A stretch of DNA of 64,000 nt, from positions 117,734-181,733 of the forward strand of contig CALXOF010000004.1 in NCBI GenBank assembly GCA_944389945.1, written 5' to 3'. The DNA comes from an uncultured Kiritimatiellota bacterium. GTDB taxonomy: Bacteria > Verrucomicrobiota > Kiritimatiellia > RFP12 > DVOR01. The position numbers and the translations under genes are program-made. Below the pieces are notes generated by a model, which saw only the letters and a program-made list of their open reading frames with translations, made no database searches and was not told where the DNA came from. Numbering within the stretch: the stretch's first letter is position 1; the number at the start of each line of letters is the position of its first letter. Shown piece after piece: positions 52,510-61,211 of the stretch.

Positions 52510-54933
52510 ATGACGCTCTTCACTCTCTCCCCCCTCACCAAAAAACGCCTCGAGCGATTCCGCCGCAGCCGTGTCGCCTTCTGGTCGCTCTGCCTCTTGT
52601 GCCTGATTTACGTGCTCAGCCTCTGCGCCGAGCTCCTCTGTAACAGCAAGCCGCTTGTCATGCGCTTTGAGGGCGAGACCTACTTCCCCTTCCTCCGCGA
52701 GCTTCCCCCGCAGGCCGTCCTAGATGCCACCGGCGAACGCGTCTACGTCGACTACCGCGAATTCGTTCGTAGCGACGCCTTCACCAAAAACCCCGACAAC
52801 TACGCCATCTTCGCGCCCATCCCCTACAGCCCCGACGAAACGCTCGACACCAAAGACCTGGAGCGCGATAAAATCGTCACCCTCACCCTCGTCCCCACGC
52901 AGCCCATCGGCCGCTTCAACCTCACCCAAGACCTCGCCATTGTCCGCCAAGACAACTGCCTCCAATTCTTCCCCAAGCAGACCTCCTCGCGCGACCTCCG
53001 CGATGGTCAAATCAGCCTCTACGACTTCATCGACGTCACCCCAAAACTTGCCGACGAGATTGCGCGCCGCATCGGTGGCGAGAACCTCGGCCTCTACGAA
53101 ACCACCGTCGCGCCCGCCCAAGGCCACGATCTTCCTTGGGAGCGCCTCACCCTCACCCTTGCCCCCACCGCCGTGGGCCAAGGTTCCGCCCGCACCCTGC
53201 GCGTCACCCTTCGCCTCGCCGATGGCGAGCGCTTTCTGCCCACCCGCACCTTCGCCTTCACCCGCGACTTCGATGAGAACGGCCAGCCCGGCGAGCCCTA
53301 CCTCCTGCCGGAGCAGAGCGACGGCCAACCCGATGACAAACTCTTGGCCGCCCTCAAAAAGTGGGCCAACATGAGCTTCTACGACACCGTCCGCGATGAT
53401 GCCGCGCCCAAGAACAACGGCATCCCCATCCTCAACGGCAAGCTCGCCCAGTCCTCCGACTATGGCCCCGCCGGCACCCCCGTCACCTTCATCCCCCGCC
53501 GTTGGGTCAACGCCGAGGGCAAGCCCGTCCCCTACGGCATCGAACTCACCATCGCCACCCTCGCCCAAGACCTGCCCCAGGGCAAGGCCGGTGCACAGGC
53601 CGTCCTCGCCTATCCCAACTGGGAAGTCGGCGCCGAGACCATTAAAGATCCCACCCTCGTCTTTGAAGGCCGCCTCGCCCAAGACTGCCCGCAGGGTAAA
53701 CTCGGCGACCCCGTCCGTCAAGTCGCCGCCCACTGGGAAATCGACGGGCAAACCGTTGACACCGCCCTCCTCACAGACGGCAAGCTCGCGCAGGATGGCC
53801 CCTTGGGCAAGGCCGGCACCCCCGCCGTGCAAGTCCCCGCCCGTTGGGAAACCGCCGATGGCAAGTTCCTCGACAACGTCCTCCTCATCACCGGCGGCAA
53901 GTTGCGCGGCGACTATAAGGATGCAGACTCGGACGCCGTCGTGGTCTCCGGCGACATCGTTCGCCGCGTCGATGGCCAGTGGGTCGTGGATGGCAATCCC
54001 ACGCTCACGCTCCCTGCCCCTGTCGTCTTCTTCTCTAGTCGTCTGGTCCTTGACCATCCCGAGTTCGGTGCCACCGGCACCATCATCCGCCCCGACCCCG
54101 CCCACTGGGAAACCACCGAGGGCAAACGCCTCAACGTCCGTCCCGTCGGTGACCTCACCGCCAAAGACGCCCAAGTCTACTTCGCCAGCGAATCCAGCCC
54201 CACCTATCAAGTCCTCTCCGGCAACAATATTCGCTTCCCCTTCCCGCCCTCTAGCGAGCACCTCTTCGGCCTCGACCAATCCGGGCGCGACGTCTTCGCC
54301 CGCATCGTCTATGCCACCCGCATCGCCATGAGCTTCGGCCTGCTTCTGGCCTTCGCCGCCACCCTCATCGGCATGCTCATCGGCGCCACGCAGGGTTACT
54401 TCGGTGGCAAGGTCGATATCTGCATGCAGCGCTTCACCGAAATCTGGGCCGCCCTGCCCTTCCTCTACATCATGGTCCTCGTCGGCTCCATCTTCGGCCA
54501 GAGCTTCTGGCTGCTACTCTTGGTCTATGGCCTCTTCTGCTGGCTCGGCCTCTCCTACTATATGCGTGCCGAGTTCTTCCGCCTGCGCGACCGTCCCTTC
54601 GTCGCCGCCGCGCGCTGCCAGGGCCTGAGCAACGCCCGCATCATCTTCCGCCACATCCTCCCCAACGCCCTCACCCCCATCATCACCCTCTTCCCCTTCC
54701 TCCTCGTTGGTGCCATCAGTGCCCTCGTCTCCCTGGACTTCCTGGGCTTCGGCCTGCCGCCCCTCACCCCCAGCTGGGGCGAACTCCTCAACCAAGCCCA
54801 GACCCATCGTGAGGCCTGGTGGCTCATCCTCTTCCCCTCCCTGGCCATCTTCACCGTCATGTTCCTCACCGTCATGGTCGGCGAAGGCGTCCGTAACGCC
54901 TTCGATCCCAAACCCTTCAGCAAACTCCAGTGA
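52510..54933 (+). CDS. YejE/OppC-like ABC permease with a ~500-residue repeat-bearing periplasmic insertion
   Basis: 807 aa; normal YejE is ~340. The N-terminus (KRLERFRRSRVAFWSL, then CNSKPLVMRFEGETYFPFL) aligns by eye with E. coli YejE up to residue ~65. The C-terminal ~220 residues are a standard permease: HLFGLDQSGRDVFARIVYATRIAMSFGL, FFRLRDRPFVAAARCQGLSNARIIFRHILPNALTPI (EAA loop contacting the ATPase), LDFLGFGLPPLTPSWGELL. Between them, ~65-585 is extra: a beta-rich part, then ~38-residue repeats starting near 310, 350, 387, 424, 462 and 511 with consensus G(K/R)LAQDxPxGKxGxPxxxVPAxWE. This part lies after TM1 and should be periplasmic. It imports peptides or microcin-like compounds in the family. 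Confidence 0.88.
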   Translation: MTLFTLSPLTKKRLERFRRSRVAFWSLCLLCLIYVLSLCAELLCNSKPLVMRFEGETYFPFLRELPPQAVLDATGERVYVDYREFVRSDAFTKNPDNYAIFAPIPYSPDETLDTKDLERDKIVTLTLVPTQPIGRFNLTQDLAIVRQDNCLQFFPKQTSSRDLRDGQISLYDFIDVTPKLADEIARRIGGENLGLYETTVAPAQGHDLPWERLTLTLAPTAVGQGSARTLRVTLRLADGERFLPTRTFAFTRDFDENGQPGEPYLLPEQSDGQPDDKLLAALKKWANMSFYDTVRDDAAPKNNGIPILNGKLAQSSDYGPAGTPVTFIPRRWVNAEGKPVPYGIELTIATLAQDLPQGKAGAQAVLAYPNWEVGAETIKDPTLVFEGRLAQDCPQGKLGDPVRQVAAHWEIDGQTVDTALLTDGKLAQDGPLGKAGTPAVQVPARWETADGKFLDNVLLITGGKLRGDYKDADSDAVVVSGDIVRRVDGQWVVDGNPTLTLPAPVVFFSSRLVLDHPEFGATGTIIRPDPAHWETTEGKRLNVRPVGDLTAKDAQVYFASESSPTYQVLSGNNIRFPFPPSSEHLFGLDQSGRDVFARIVYATRIAMSFGLLLAFAATLIGMLIGATQGYFGGKVDICMQRFTEIWAALPFLYIMVLVGSIFGQSFWLLLLVYGLFCWLGLSYYMRAEFFRLRDRPFVAAARCQGLSNARIIFRHILPNALTPIITLFPFLLVGAISALVSLDFLGFGLPPLTPSWGELLNQAQTHREAWWLILFPSLAIFTVMFLTVMVGEGVRNAFDPKPFSKLQ

Positions 54934-54941
54934 GGCCCACC

Positions 54942-55922
54942 ATGTCCGACTCCGAGCAACCCCTTCTCCAGGTCAAGCACCTCACCATCGCCTTCGAGAA
55001 CGACGAGACCCGCAAGGCCGTCACCACCGTTCAAGACGTCTCCTTTGACGTCCGGCGCGGCGAAATCCTCTGCATCGTCGGCGAGTCCGGCTGCGGCAAA
55101 TCCGTCAGCTCCATGTGCATCCCGCGCCTCCTCCCCTCGCCCCCCTCCAAAATCCTCTCCGGCGAGATTCTCTTCGAGGGCGTCGACCTCCTGAAGCTCC
55201 CCATCAAGGAGATGCGTAAATACCGTGGCAAGCGCATCGGCGTCATCTTCCAGGACCCCATGACCGCCCTCTCCCCCCTCGTCCGTATCGGCGACCAGAT
55301 TATCGAGGCCCTCCGCATTCACGAGCCCAAACTCTCCCGCGACGCCGCCCGCGCCAAAGCCCTTGATTGGCTCGGCAAGGTCGGCATCCAGAACCCCCAG
55401 GTCGCCATCCGCGCCTACCCCTACGAGCTCTCCGGCGGCATGCAGCAGCGCGTCATGATCGCCATGTGCCTCATCCTCGAGCCCCAGCTCGTCATCGCCG
55501 ACGAGCCCACCACCGCCCTCGACGTCACCATCCAAGCCCAGGTCCTCGAACTCATGCTCCAGCTCCACCGCAAGGACTCCGGCATGATCTTCATCACCCA
55601 CGACATGGGCGTCGTCTACAAGATGGCCGACCGCGTCGCCGTCATGTACGCCGGCCAGATTGTCGAACAGGCCGATGCCAAAGACTTCTTCGCCGGCCCC
55701 AAACACCCCTATGCCCGCGCCCTCCTCGAGGCCCTTCCCAGCCACGCCACCCGTGGCCGCCGCCTCAAAGCCATCCCCGGCCAAGTCCCCAGCCCCGGCA
55801 ACTTCGCCGTCGGCTGCCGCTTCGCCGAACGCTGCGACCAGGCCCACCCCGAGTGCGCCGAGACCCCGCCCGACCTCCACCCCGTCGGCCGCCACCTCGT
55901 CCGCTGCCCCTACGCCCGTTGA
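54942..55922 (+). CDS. Oligopeptide ABC transporter ATPase, OppD-like
   Basis: 326 aa. Walker A CIVGESGCGKSVSSM, Q-loop VIFQDPMTALSPL, signature YELSGGMQQRVMIA, Walker B LVIADEPTTALDVTIQAQVL, switch FITHDMGVV. The C-terminal extension with GCRFAERCDQAHPECAETPPDLHPVGRHLVRC is the Cys-rich oligopeptide-transporter motif (can bind a 4Fe-4S cluster in OppD/DppD). Start ATG 54942 is 8 bp after the permease stop. YejF is a double-ATPase protein; here only one half is present, and no OppB, OppA or OppF is found in the window, so the transporter must use subunits encoded elsewhere or function as a reduced set. Confidence 0.93.
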   Translation: MSDSEQPLLQVKHLTIAFENDETRKAVTTVQDVSFDVRRGEILCIVGESGCGKSVSSMCIPRLLPSPPSKILSGEILFEGVDLLKLPIKEMRKYRGKRIGVIFQDPMTALSPLVRIGDQIIEALRIHEPKLSRDAARAKALDWLGKVGIQNPQVAIRAYPYELSGGMQQRVMIAMCLILEPQLVIADEPTTALDVTIQAQVLELMLQLHRKDSGMIFITHDMGVVYKMADRVAVMYAGQIVEQADAKDFFAGPKHPYARALLEALPSHATRGRRLKAIPGQVPSPGNFAVGCRFAERCDQAHPECAETPPDLHPVGRHLVRCPYAR

Positions 55923-56144
55923 GGGCGCCGGTTGGCGCCCAGAGAACAGAGGCCAGAAAACGGAAAACAGAACGCGCGTCAAGCGCGCGACCGGCGGAGC
56001 TGTTGTATAAAGTGGCGTCAGCCGCCGTCCTAGTCGTCCTATAGGTCCTATATGTCCTACCGCGCTACCTGTTGGCACGTCGCAGACGTGCGAGGGTGCG
56101 GCGAAGGGGAAGACTCGGCGCAGGCGAGGGACGAAACCGTTGGC
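55923..56144. repeat. Inverted heptamers and GTCCTATAGG nonamers
   Basis: GAGAACAGAGG/GGAAAACAG heptamers (55938-55972), GCGCGTCAAGCGCGC hairpin, and TCGTCCTATAGGTCCTATATG (56033-56053), the reverse complement of the 8887 and 26500 block. Confidence 0.55.
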
Positions 56145-56486
56145 TTAGGTCTGCGGGGGATCTTGCGGGGGATCCTTGGGGGAATCTTTGCGCGTCAGAC
56201 CGAACTTGTTGAGCCATTCTTCGGGGATGTGGAACCACAGGTACTCGCCGTATTCCGAGACGCCATTGTTTTCCAGGTAGCCTTTGGCAATGGCAACCAA
56301 CTCGTCCATGTTGGGCTCGTGGTTGAGCATGTAAGGCTCGAACTGCTCGGAGCGCTCGGAAGGGAAGATGGCAGGCACCCAATCACCGAGACCCATGATT
56401 CGCCCCGCCTTCAGCGGAGTGTCCAGCTCTGCCAGCGCTTTGATGACCGGTTCAATCTTCTCAAAGGGATTGTAAAACTTTAGCAT
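56145..56486 (-). CDS. Small soluble protein of unknown function
   Basis: 113 aa; AAAGGAG lies 8 bp before ATG 56486. It starts MLKFYNPFEKIEPVIKALAEL and continues with a helical, acidic body (EPNMDELVAIAKGYLENNGVSEYGEYLWFHIPEEWLNKFGL). The C-terminal tail is KDSPKDPPQDPPQT, Pro/Asp-rich and probably disordered. No signal peptide, membrane segment or known motif. It stands alone between repeat blocks. Function not recognised. Confidence 0.6.
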   Translation of the reverse strand: MLKFYNPFEKIEPVIKALAELDTPLKAGRIMGLGDWVPAIFPSERSEQFEPYMLNHEPNMDELVAIAKGYLENNGVSEYGEYLWFHIPEEWLNKFGLTRKDSPKDPPQDPPQT

Positions 56487-57410
56487 AGATGTGCTCCTTT
56501 CTGGTGTGACCGTTCTCTGTCATTAGTTTAACATATTCCGGTATGAATGCAATAATATCTAGGGAAGGTCAATACTGTCCGGGGAAAATAGAGACCGCAA
56601 AGCGACCGGCGTTAGCCCATCTGGCTTCGCTCGTACTGGAGTCCTCACGGAATAACTTCTCCGTGAAACGACTTCCTCTCGTTGACCTGCAAGGAGCCAA
56701 ACTGTACCTTATATAAATAAGAACGTCATGAGACTGACCCCTGTGATCAATCATTCGATACAAATACAGATATTCAGTTGTCAAAGATCAGGCGTGTTTG
56801 CTTCATGACTGCACCACGCACCTTTACCAAAGACCTGTCATTCGCATCCTCTAAATCAATGTCAACCTCATTCCCTATAGCAAGATACGCCATCTTCAAG
56901 ACCTGTCATTTGGTAAGCTCTCGGCGTCGTGTTTCATTGTATGCTCCACCTGCCTCACCTCTCGTCTTTTCGAGAAAGATTTTCCCCGGACACTATTGAG
57001 GGAAGGTTCAATACTGTCCGGGGAAGTTTTTCCACGAAGACGGTTTGGCGTGGAAGAAGAAGTGATAAGGCGAGAAGAGGATGGCGAAGTCGTTGTCCAA
57101 GCGGCCTCAGCCGCCCCTGCACAGCGCACTGCCCGTCACCCCGCAGGGGTGGCAGGGCCACGCCCCTTCGTTCTCCCTGCACCTCCGCACGTCTGCGACG
57201 TGCCAACAGGTAGCGCGGTAAGACATATAGGACATATAGAACGGCGGCGGAGGCCGCTTGGACAACGGTTTCGCCGGTCGCGCGCTTGACGCGCGTCTCT
57301 GTTCACTGTTCTCTGGGCGCCAACGGCGCCCTCCCGTTCTCCGGGGTAGCGACAGCCACCCCTTCTGTTCTCCGTTCTCTGTTGGTTGGGACGGCTTGGT
57401 CGCCCCGCCG
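56487..57410. repeat. Long repeat-rich intergenic region upstream of the pyrH duplication
   Basis: Three boundary motifs: CAATACTGTCCGGGGAAAA (56570), TTTTCCCCGGACACTATTG (56981) and CAATACTGTCCGGGGAAG (57010), the last two forming an inverted pair. 56818-56912 is the inverted AAATGACAGGTCT block. 57225-57245 carries ATAGGACATATAG nonamers; 57290-57385 carries GTTCTCC heptamers and GGGCGCC/GGCGCCC hairpins. Minus-strand 56680-56784 (MTTEYLYLYRMIDHRGQSHD) faintly resembles a DDE transposase 'YLYRxxD' strand; too short to call. Confidence 0.6.
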
Positions 57411-57560
57411 AACATTTTACGCTTGCGGTTGACGGGAAAATGGCCTATCATAGGCACGTCAGTGTGAGAAAGTGGTTACGCGATGGCCTTGAAGTATAAA
57501 CGAATCCTTCTGAAGCTCAGCGGCGAGGTGCTGAAGGGCACCTCCGACTCTTGCCATGAT
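57411..57560 (+). repeat. 150-bp duplicate of the pyrH promoter and 5' end
   Basis: About 97% identical to 61139-61288. It covers the -35 TTGCGG, a -10 changed from TATAAT to TATCAT, the leader, and the first ~26 codons of pyrH. Confidence 0.95.
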
Positions 57561-57608
57561 ATTCCCCCTTCTGCACTTGGGCCTATATATAAACCACGAT
57601 TTAATTGA
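57483..57608 (+). pseudogene. pyrH: Truncated pyrH 5' copy
   Basis: Starts MALKYKRILLKLSGEVLKG like the intact gene, stays homologous for ~26 codons (to SDSCHD), then runs 15 foreign codons to a TGA. It lacks nearly all of the kinase domain, so it cannot be functional. It is the left flank of the Rhs island. Confidence 0.9.
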
Positions 57609-57619
57609 GGGGGCTTGAG

Positions 57620-58159
57620 ATGAAGAAGATCCTTTTTTACTGTGTGCTTGTCATGGTTATAATACTTGTGGGGTGCGCACGTAAGCAAGTGAATGGTACG
57701 ACCTCAAGGCTTTATTACCCGGAACACTGTTATCCAGAGCTGTGCTATTCAGAGCAAAAGGCACACGAGGTGTATAAGACCTATCTTCAATGTCTTAGAG
57801 AGATGGGGCAATCCTCTGATTCTACAACGCTAAACAATGATGCGTTATCTTCAGCGAAATGGAGATTAACTTATGGGATGTACGATGAAACGTGCGTGGA
57901 ATCCATTCTTCTCCTTGCAGAATATGAATGTTATGACTTTTTGCAGTTGGAGTGGTGGCGTTCCGAGTCATCAGAGGAGCGATTGTTCATTTTGATGTGT
58001 TTCTATCATCGCCTTAATCCCAACCTCTCTTATTTCCCGAGATTCCGATTTTACTCACAACGTTTCGATAAGAAAGAGTGTGATTCCCGATTAAAGGAAA
58101 TTGATTTTGCTGAAAAGGTGTGGCCCCATTGTGATGATAGAAAGGCAGAATGTCAATAG
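57620..58159 (+). CDS. Lipoprotein, possible orphan immunity protein
   Basis: 179 aa; GAGGGGG lies before ATG 57620. The signal peptide has a clear lipobox (VIILVGC, Cys ~19), predicting a lipid-anchored envelope protein. The rest is hydrophilic and helical with several Cys (YPEHCYPELCYSEQ) and no known domain. Base composition is AT-rich compared with the host. It is followed by a ~280-bp repeat that also follows the second lipoprotein gene (59953-60831), so both occupy the same slot in duplicated cassettes. An immunity protein whose toxin has been lost is the simplest reading (inference). Confidence 0.65.
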   Translation: MKKILFYCVLVMVIILVGCARKQVNGTTSRLYYPEHCYPELCYSEQKAHEVYKTYLQCLREMGQSSDSTTLNNDALSSAKWRLTYGMYDETCVESILLLAEYECYDFLQLEWWRSESSEERLFILMCFYHRLNPNLSYFPRFRFYSQRFDKKECDSRLKEIDFAEKVWPHCDDRKAECQ

Positions 58160-58432
58160 ATTTGCGCAGAGCGTTTGAGAAGACTTGGAACATACGTATG
58201 GGTGAGGAGACCTTTTTGGGGGAGTGTGGTAGTGGACGATGAGACGATGAGTCTGTTTAAGCGCGCGAGGGCTTAACTTGGAGAAGTCGGTGGATTTGGG
58301 CAGGAAGGCGCAGGAGGCGGTACCGGTGGCGTTCGATGGAGCTTTTCTCCCAAGCACGGGGATGGCAATCGTAGATGGAACATATTCGGGCTTTCCTTTC
58401 CTTGTCAGCCCTTGACCACTCTATTGTGCAAC
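58151..58432 (+). repeat. Cassette repeat, copy 1
   Basis: About 282 bp, matching 60856-61120 at ~85% with small gaps; the last ~150 bp (AGCGCGCGAGGGCTT onward) are nearly identical. It begins at the end of the first lipoprotein gene and ends before the Rhs fragment. Confidence 0.9.
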
Positions 58433-58498
58433 CTGCAAAAGGGAAGAGTGTTAAGAATACCCTTTACTGCGAGTTCCGGTATGTGATAACATGGGTGC

Positions 58499-59947
58499 AT
58501 GATGTTTGCGGGAACTGGTGTATGGAAGTCAAAGAGGGGCGCGGCCCTCCTTGGTTGTCGCCGTGCTTTTATCAATGACGAGCAGTATGGTTACAACGCC
58601 CGCGATGAGCTGACCTCCGCGGATGAGATCTCCTACAACTACGACGACATCGGAAACCGCACGACCGCCGAGGGTAAAACCTACACTGCCAACAATCTCA
58701 ATCAATACACGGCGATTGACGACTTCGTGCCGGAGTACGACGCTGACGGAAACCAAACCCTTATCCAGACTTCTACCGGCGTTTGGCAGGTAACCTACAA
58801 CGCCGAAAACCGCCCCATCCTCTGGGAACAAGACGACACCGTCGTCACGATGGTTTTTGACCGCATGGGCCGCCGTGTCGAAATGCGGACAATGAAGGGT
58901 GGCGCAGAAACCCTCCAACGCTTTGCCTACGACAACTACCTCTGCGTCCAGCAACTTCGTGGTGCCGATAACGCCCTCTTCCACTCCTATGTCTGGGATC
59001 CCACCGAGCCCATCGCCACACGCCCACTGATCTTCCTTCCCGCCTCCGGTGTACTCTCCTACTACTTCCACGACGGCAACAAAAATGTCTCCGACCTCGT
59101 GGACATTCACGGAAGCGTTGTTCAGTACGACTATATGGCCTTCGGGAGCTCCACCTCCACTGCCTTCTCAGAGAATCCATATAGGTTCTCCTCTGAAGTT
59201 TATGATGATGGCCTTGGCCTTGTGTACTATAACTATCGTCATTATAATCCCCAAAATGGACGTTGGTTGTCCTTAGACCCCCTGCAAGAACTTGGGGGGA
59301 TAAATTTGTACAACTTTGCAAAAAACCAAATGTCTGCAGACTATCTTGGACTATCTATTTGGGATGATATTAAAGAGTTCGTCAACGATACTGTTAACGG
59401 GGCTACGAAAATGGTTGATGCCACTTGGGAGTTTACGAAAGAACAGATCGTAGCTGCAGGCGAATTTATTAAGTCGAAATATAAGACATCAAAAGAACAG
59501 ATAGAGGCTGTTTATGCCTATACAAAAATAGTTCTGGAACAGACCATTACTGCAAGTTTAAACAAGATGGCTGAACTTGGCGCCCCATGTGGCTCTGGAC
59601 CTTCTGCAATTTTTGTCCCCAATGGATTATTCGCTCTTTTAGTTGAAATTGATATCAGTTTAAAGAATATAAACGTTGGGGCAGGCGTGATTTGGGTGGA
59701 TTTTTCTTCTTGTTGCCTAGCGCACGATGATTGTTATGTTGACAATTGTAAAAAAGCAAAGGAATGTAAGGAAAACAGGGATAAGTTAAAGCAAGATTGT
59801 GATACGGCACTGGGAACCTGTATAAAGAATACATATGAGGCAAAACTAGGATTTAATTTACAAGGTTACGCCATTGGAGGTATATACCAAAATGCCGTTG
59901 GTTTTTTTGGTGATAAGGCCTTTGATCAGGCTTGTGAAGGGAAGTGA
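58499..59947 (+). CDS. 5'-truncated Rhs protein with phospholipase A2-like toxin C-terminus
   Basis: Up to 482 aa. Residues ~30-226 are YD repeats (YGYNARDELTSADEISYNYDDIGNRT, YDADGNQTLI). Residues ~227-286 are the Rhs core end (PYRFSSEVYDDGLGLVYYNYR, GRWLSLDPLQELGGINLYNF). After this hinge GC content drops and the variable C-terminus begins. At ~405-412 CCLAHDDCY matches the phospholipase A2 catalytic CCxxHDxC (His/Asp dyad), preceded by APCGSGP as in Ca2+-loop regions and followed by more Cys. There is no signal peptide, no good ribosome-binding site, and the first ~25 residues are not Rhs-like, so this is probably a silent or displaced Rhs tip rather than a full effector. The next gene, encoding a lipoprotein, starts 5 bp after the stop. 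Confidence 0.85.
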   Translation: MMFAGTGVWKSKRGAALLGCRRAFINDEQYGYNARDELTSADEISYNYDDIGNRTTAEGKTYTANNLNQYTAIDDFVPEYDADGNQTLIQTSTGVWQVTYNAENRPILWEQDDTVVTMVFDRMGRRVEMRTMKGGAETLQRFAYDNYLCVQQLRGADNALFHSYVWDPTEPIATRPLIFLPASGVLSYYFHDGNKNVSDLVDIHGSVVQYDYMAFGSSTSTAFSENPYRFSSEVYDDGLGLVYYNYRHYNPQNGRWLSLDPLQELGGINLYNFAKNQMSADYLGLSIWDDIKEFVNDTVNGATKMVDATWEFTKEQIVAAGEFIKSKYKTSKEQIEAVYAYTKIVLEQTITASLNKMAELGAPCGSGPSAIFVPNGLFALLVEIDISLKNINVGAGVIWVDFSSCCLAHDDCYVDNCKKAKECKENRDKLKQDCDTALGTCIKNTYEAKLGFNLQGYAIGGIYQNAVGFFGDKAFDQACEGK

Positions 59948-59952
59948 AAACA

Positions 59953-60831
59953 ATGAAATGGTTTCTGTTCCCGGTTTTCCAACTGACGACATTGGTGTTG
60001 GGTGGAGGATGCTATAACACAGGGCCTTCTATTCAGGAGTGGGATCGTACCTTTGGAGATGAAGACTTCTCTTTACGTGAGATTAAGAACAACAGGGATA
60101 TACACCCTGTTGGTGCATGTGTTCTGGATGGAACATTCCTTTTGATTAATAAGGATATCAATGGAACGCGCAGGCCCGTGTGCCTTTCAGGGGAGCCATA
60201 TGTAAGAGGGCACCATTGTGTATGGAACACAGATATGGTTGCGGCCCCATTCGACCTTACGCCTTGCGTTGGAGAATGTTTTGAGCATCCTCCATGTGAT
60301 TGGTACAACCTCTTTCTTCGTGAAGGGGAGGCGATTTGTTGTTTCGAGAATCAATACGTGAATAAAAAACAGTTGGAGGAGACTTGGAAGGACTCACAAC
60401 ATATTATTCCCTATACAGCCTCAACTTCTGTTCAACCAAATCTTTTATTAAACGATATACAGTATGATATACGAACTCGTCATCGAACGGGAAAAGCCGT
60501 TCTTTTTTCTACAAATAAATCGTATACATTTTCCTTTGCAAGAGCTGCAACCTTTAAGGCTTTTGCGCTACGAGACACCAAAAATGGAACGGGAAGGCAC
60601 TTTTATTTTTTGTTAAAAACGTACTATCCTGCACGCAATTATCTGGCCATCTGTGATGAATCTTTGAAAACAATTTATTTTAATCCTCTTTATAAGCAAC
60701 AATTCGCTAGTGACCAGTATTTTTTTGCCTACGAACCCTCTATTTCCCCATACATCTTGCTCATTGCAAAGGATTTTCACAATTCAACCATACGGCTCTT
60801 TGAAATTGTGGATGAATCGTCCAAAATGTAA
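59953..60831 (+). CDS. Putative immunity lipoprotein for the PLA2 toxin
   Basis: 292 aa; AAGGGAAG precedes ATG 59953, 5 bp after the Rhs stop. The N-terminus MKWFLFPVFQLTTLVLGGGC is a signal peptide ending in a lipobox-like GGGC (-3 Gly is atypical). The remaining sequence is beta-rich with scattered Cys and no known domain. AT-rich like the toxin domain. Position directly after a polymorphic toxin tip and envelope localisation fit an immunity protein that protects against a phospholipase acting in the periplasm; this is inference from context. Confidence 0.72.
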   Translation: MKWFLFPVFQLTTLVLGGGCYNTGPSIQEWDRTFGDEDFSLREIKNNRDIHPVGACVLDGTFLLINKDINGTRRPVCLSGEPYVRGHHCVWNTDMVAAPFDLTPCVGECFEHPPCDWYNLFLREGEAICCFENQYVNKKQLEETWKDSQHIIPYTASTSVQPNLLLNDIQYDIRTRHRTGKAVLFSTNKSYTFSFARAATFKAFALRDTKNGTGRHFYFLLKTYYPARNYLAICDESLKTIYFNPLYKQQFASDQYFFAYEPSISPYILLIAKDFHNSTIRLFEIVDESSKM

Positions 60832-60855
60832 TTGCGCACTTGTAAAACAGTGGGA

Positions 60856-61120
60856 TATCAATGGATTTGCGCGAAGCGTTTGGGAAGACTTGGAAAATAT
60901 GCATAGATTCGGAGACTCTTTTTGAGGGAAGAGGTGACAGGTCTGTTTAAGCGCGCGAGGGCTTGCTTGGAGAAGTCGGTGGATTTGGGCAGGAAGGCGC
61001 AGAAGGCGGTACCGGTGGCGTTCGGTGGAGCCTTTTCCTAAGCACGGGGATGGCAATCGTAGATGGAACATATTCGGGCTTTCCTTTCCTTGTCAGCCCT
61101 TGACCACTCTATTGTGTAAC
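60856..61120 (+). repeat. Cassette repeat, copy 2
   Basis: Direct repeat of 58151-58432, starting 25 bp after the immunity gene and ending just before the intact pyrH promoter region. Confidence 0.9.
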
Positions 61121-61151
61121 TTTCCCCGCCGCCCCAACCAACATTTTACGC

Positions 61152-61180
61152 TTGCGGTTGGCGGGAAAATGGCCTATAAT
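61152..61180 (+). promoter_or_regulatory. pyrH promoter
   Basis: TTGCGG (61152-61157), 17-bp spacer, perfect TATAAT (61175-61180). The start site lies ~25 nt before ATG 61212. Confidence 0.65.
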
Positions 61181-61211
61181 AGGCACGTCAATGTGAGAAA
61201 GTGGTTACGCG

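Noticed and set aside
56569..56784. Transposase remnant (YLYRMIDHRGQSHD)
   Set aside because: Only ~20 residues faintly resemble an IS6-type strand; no inverted ends or further domains can be found.
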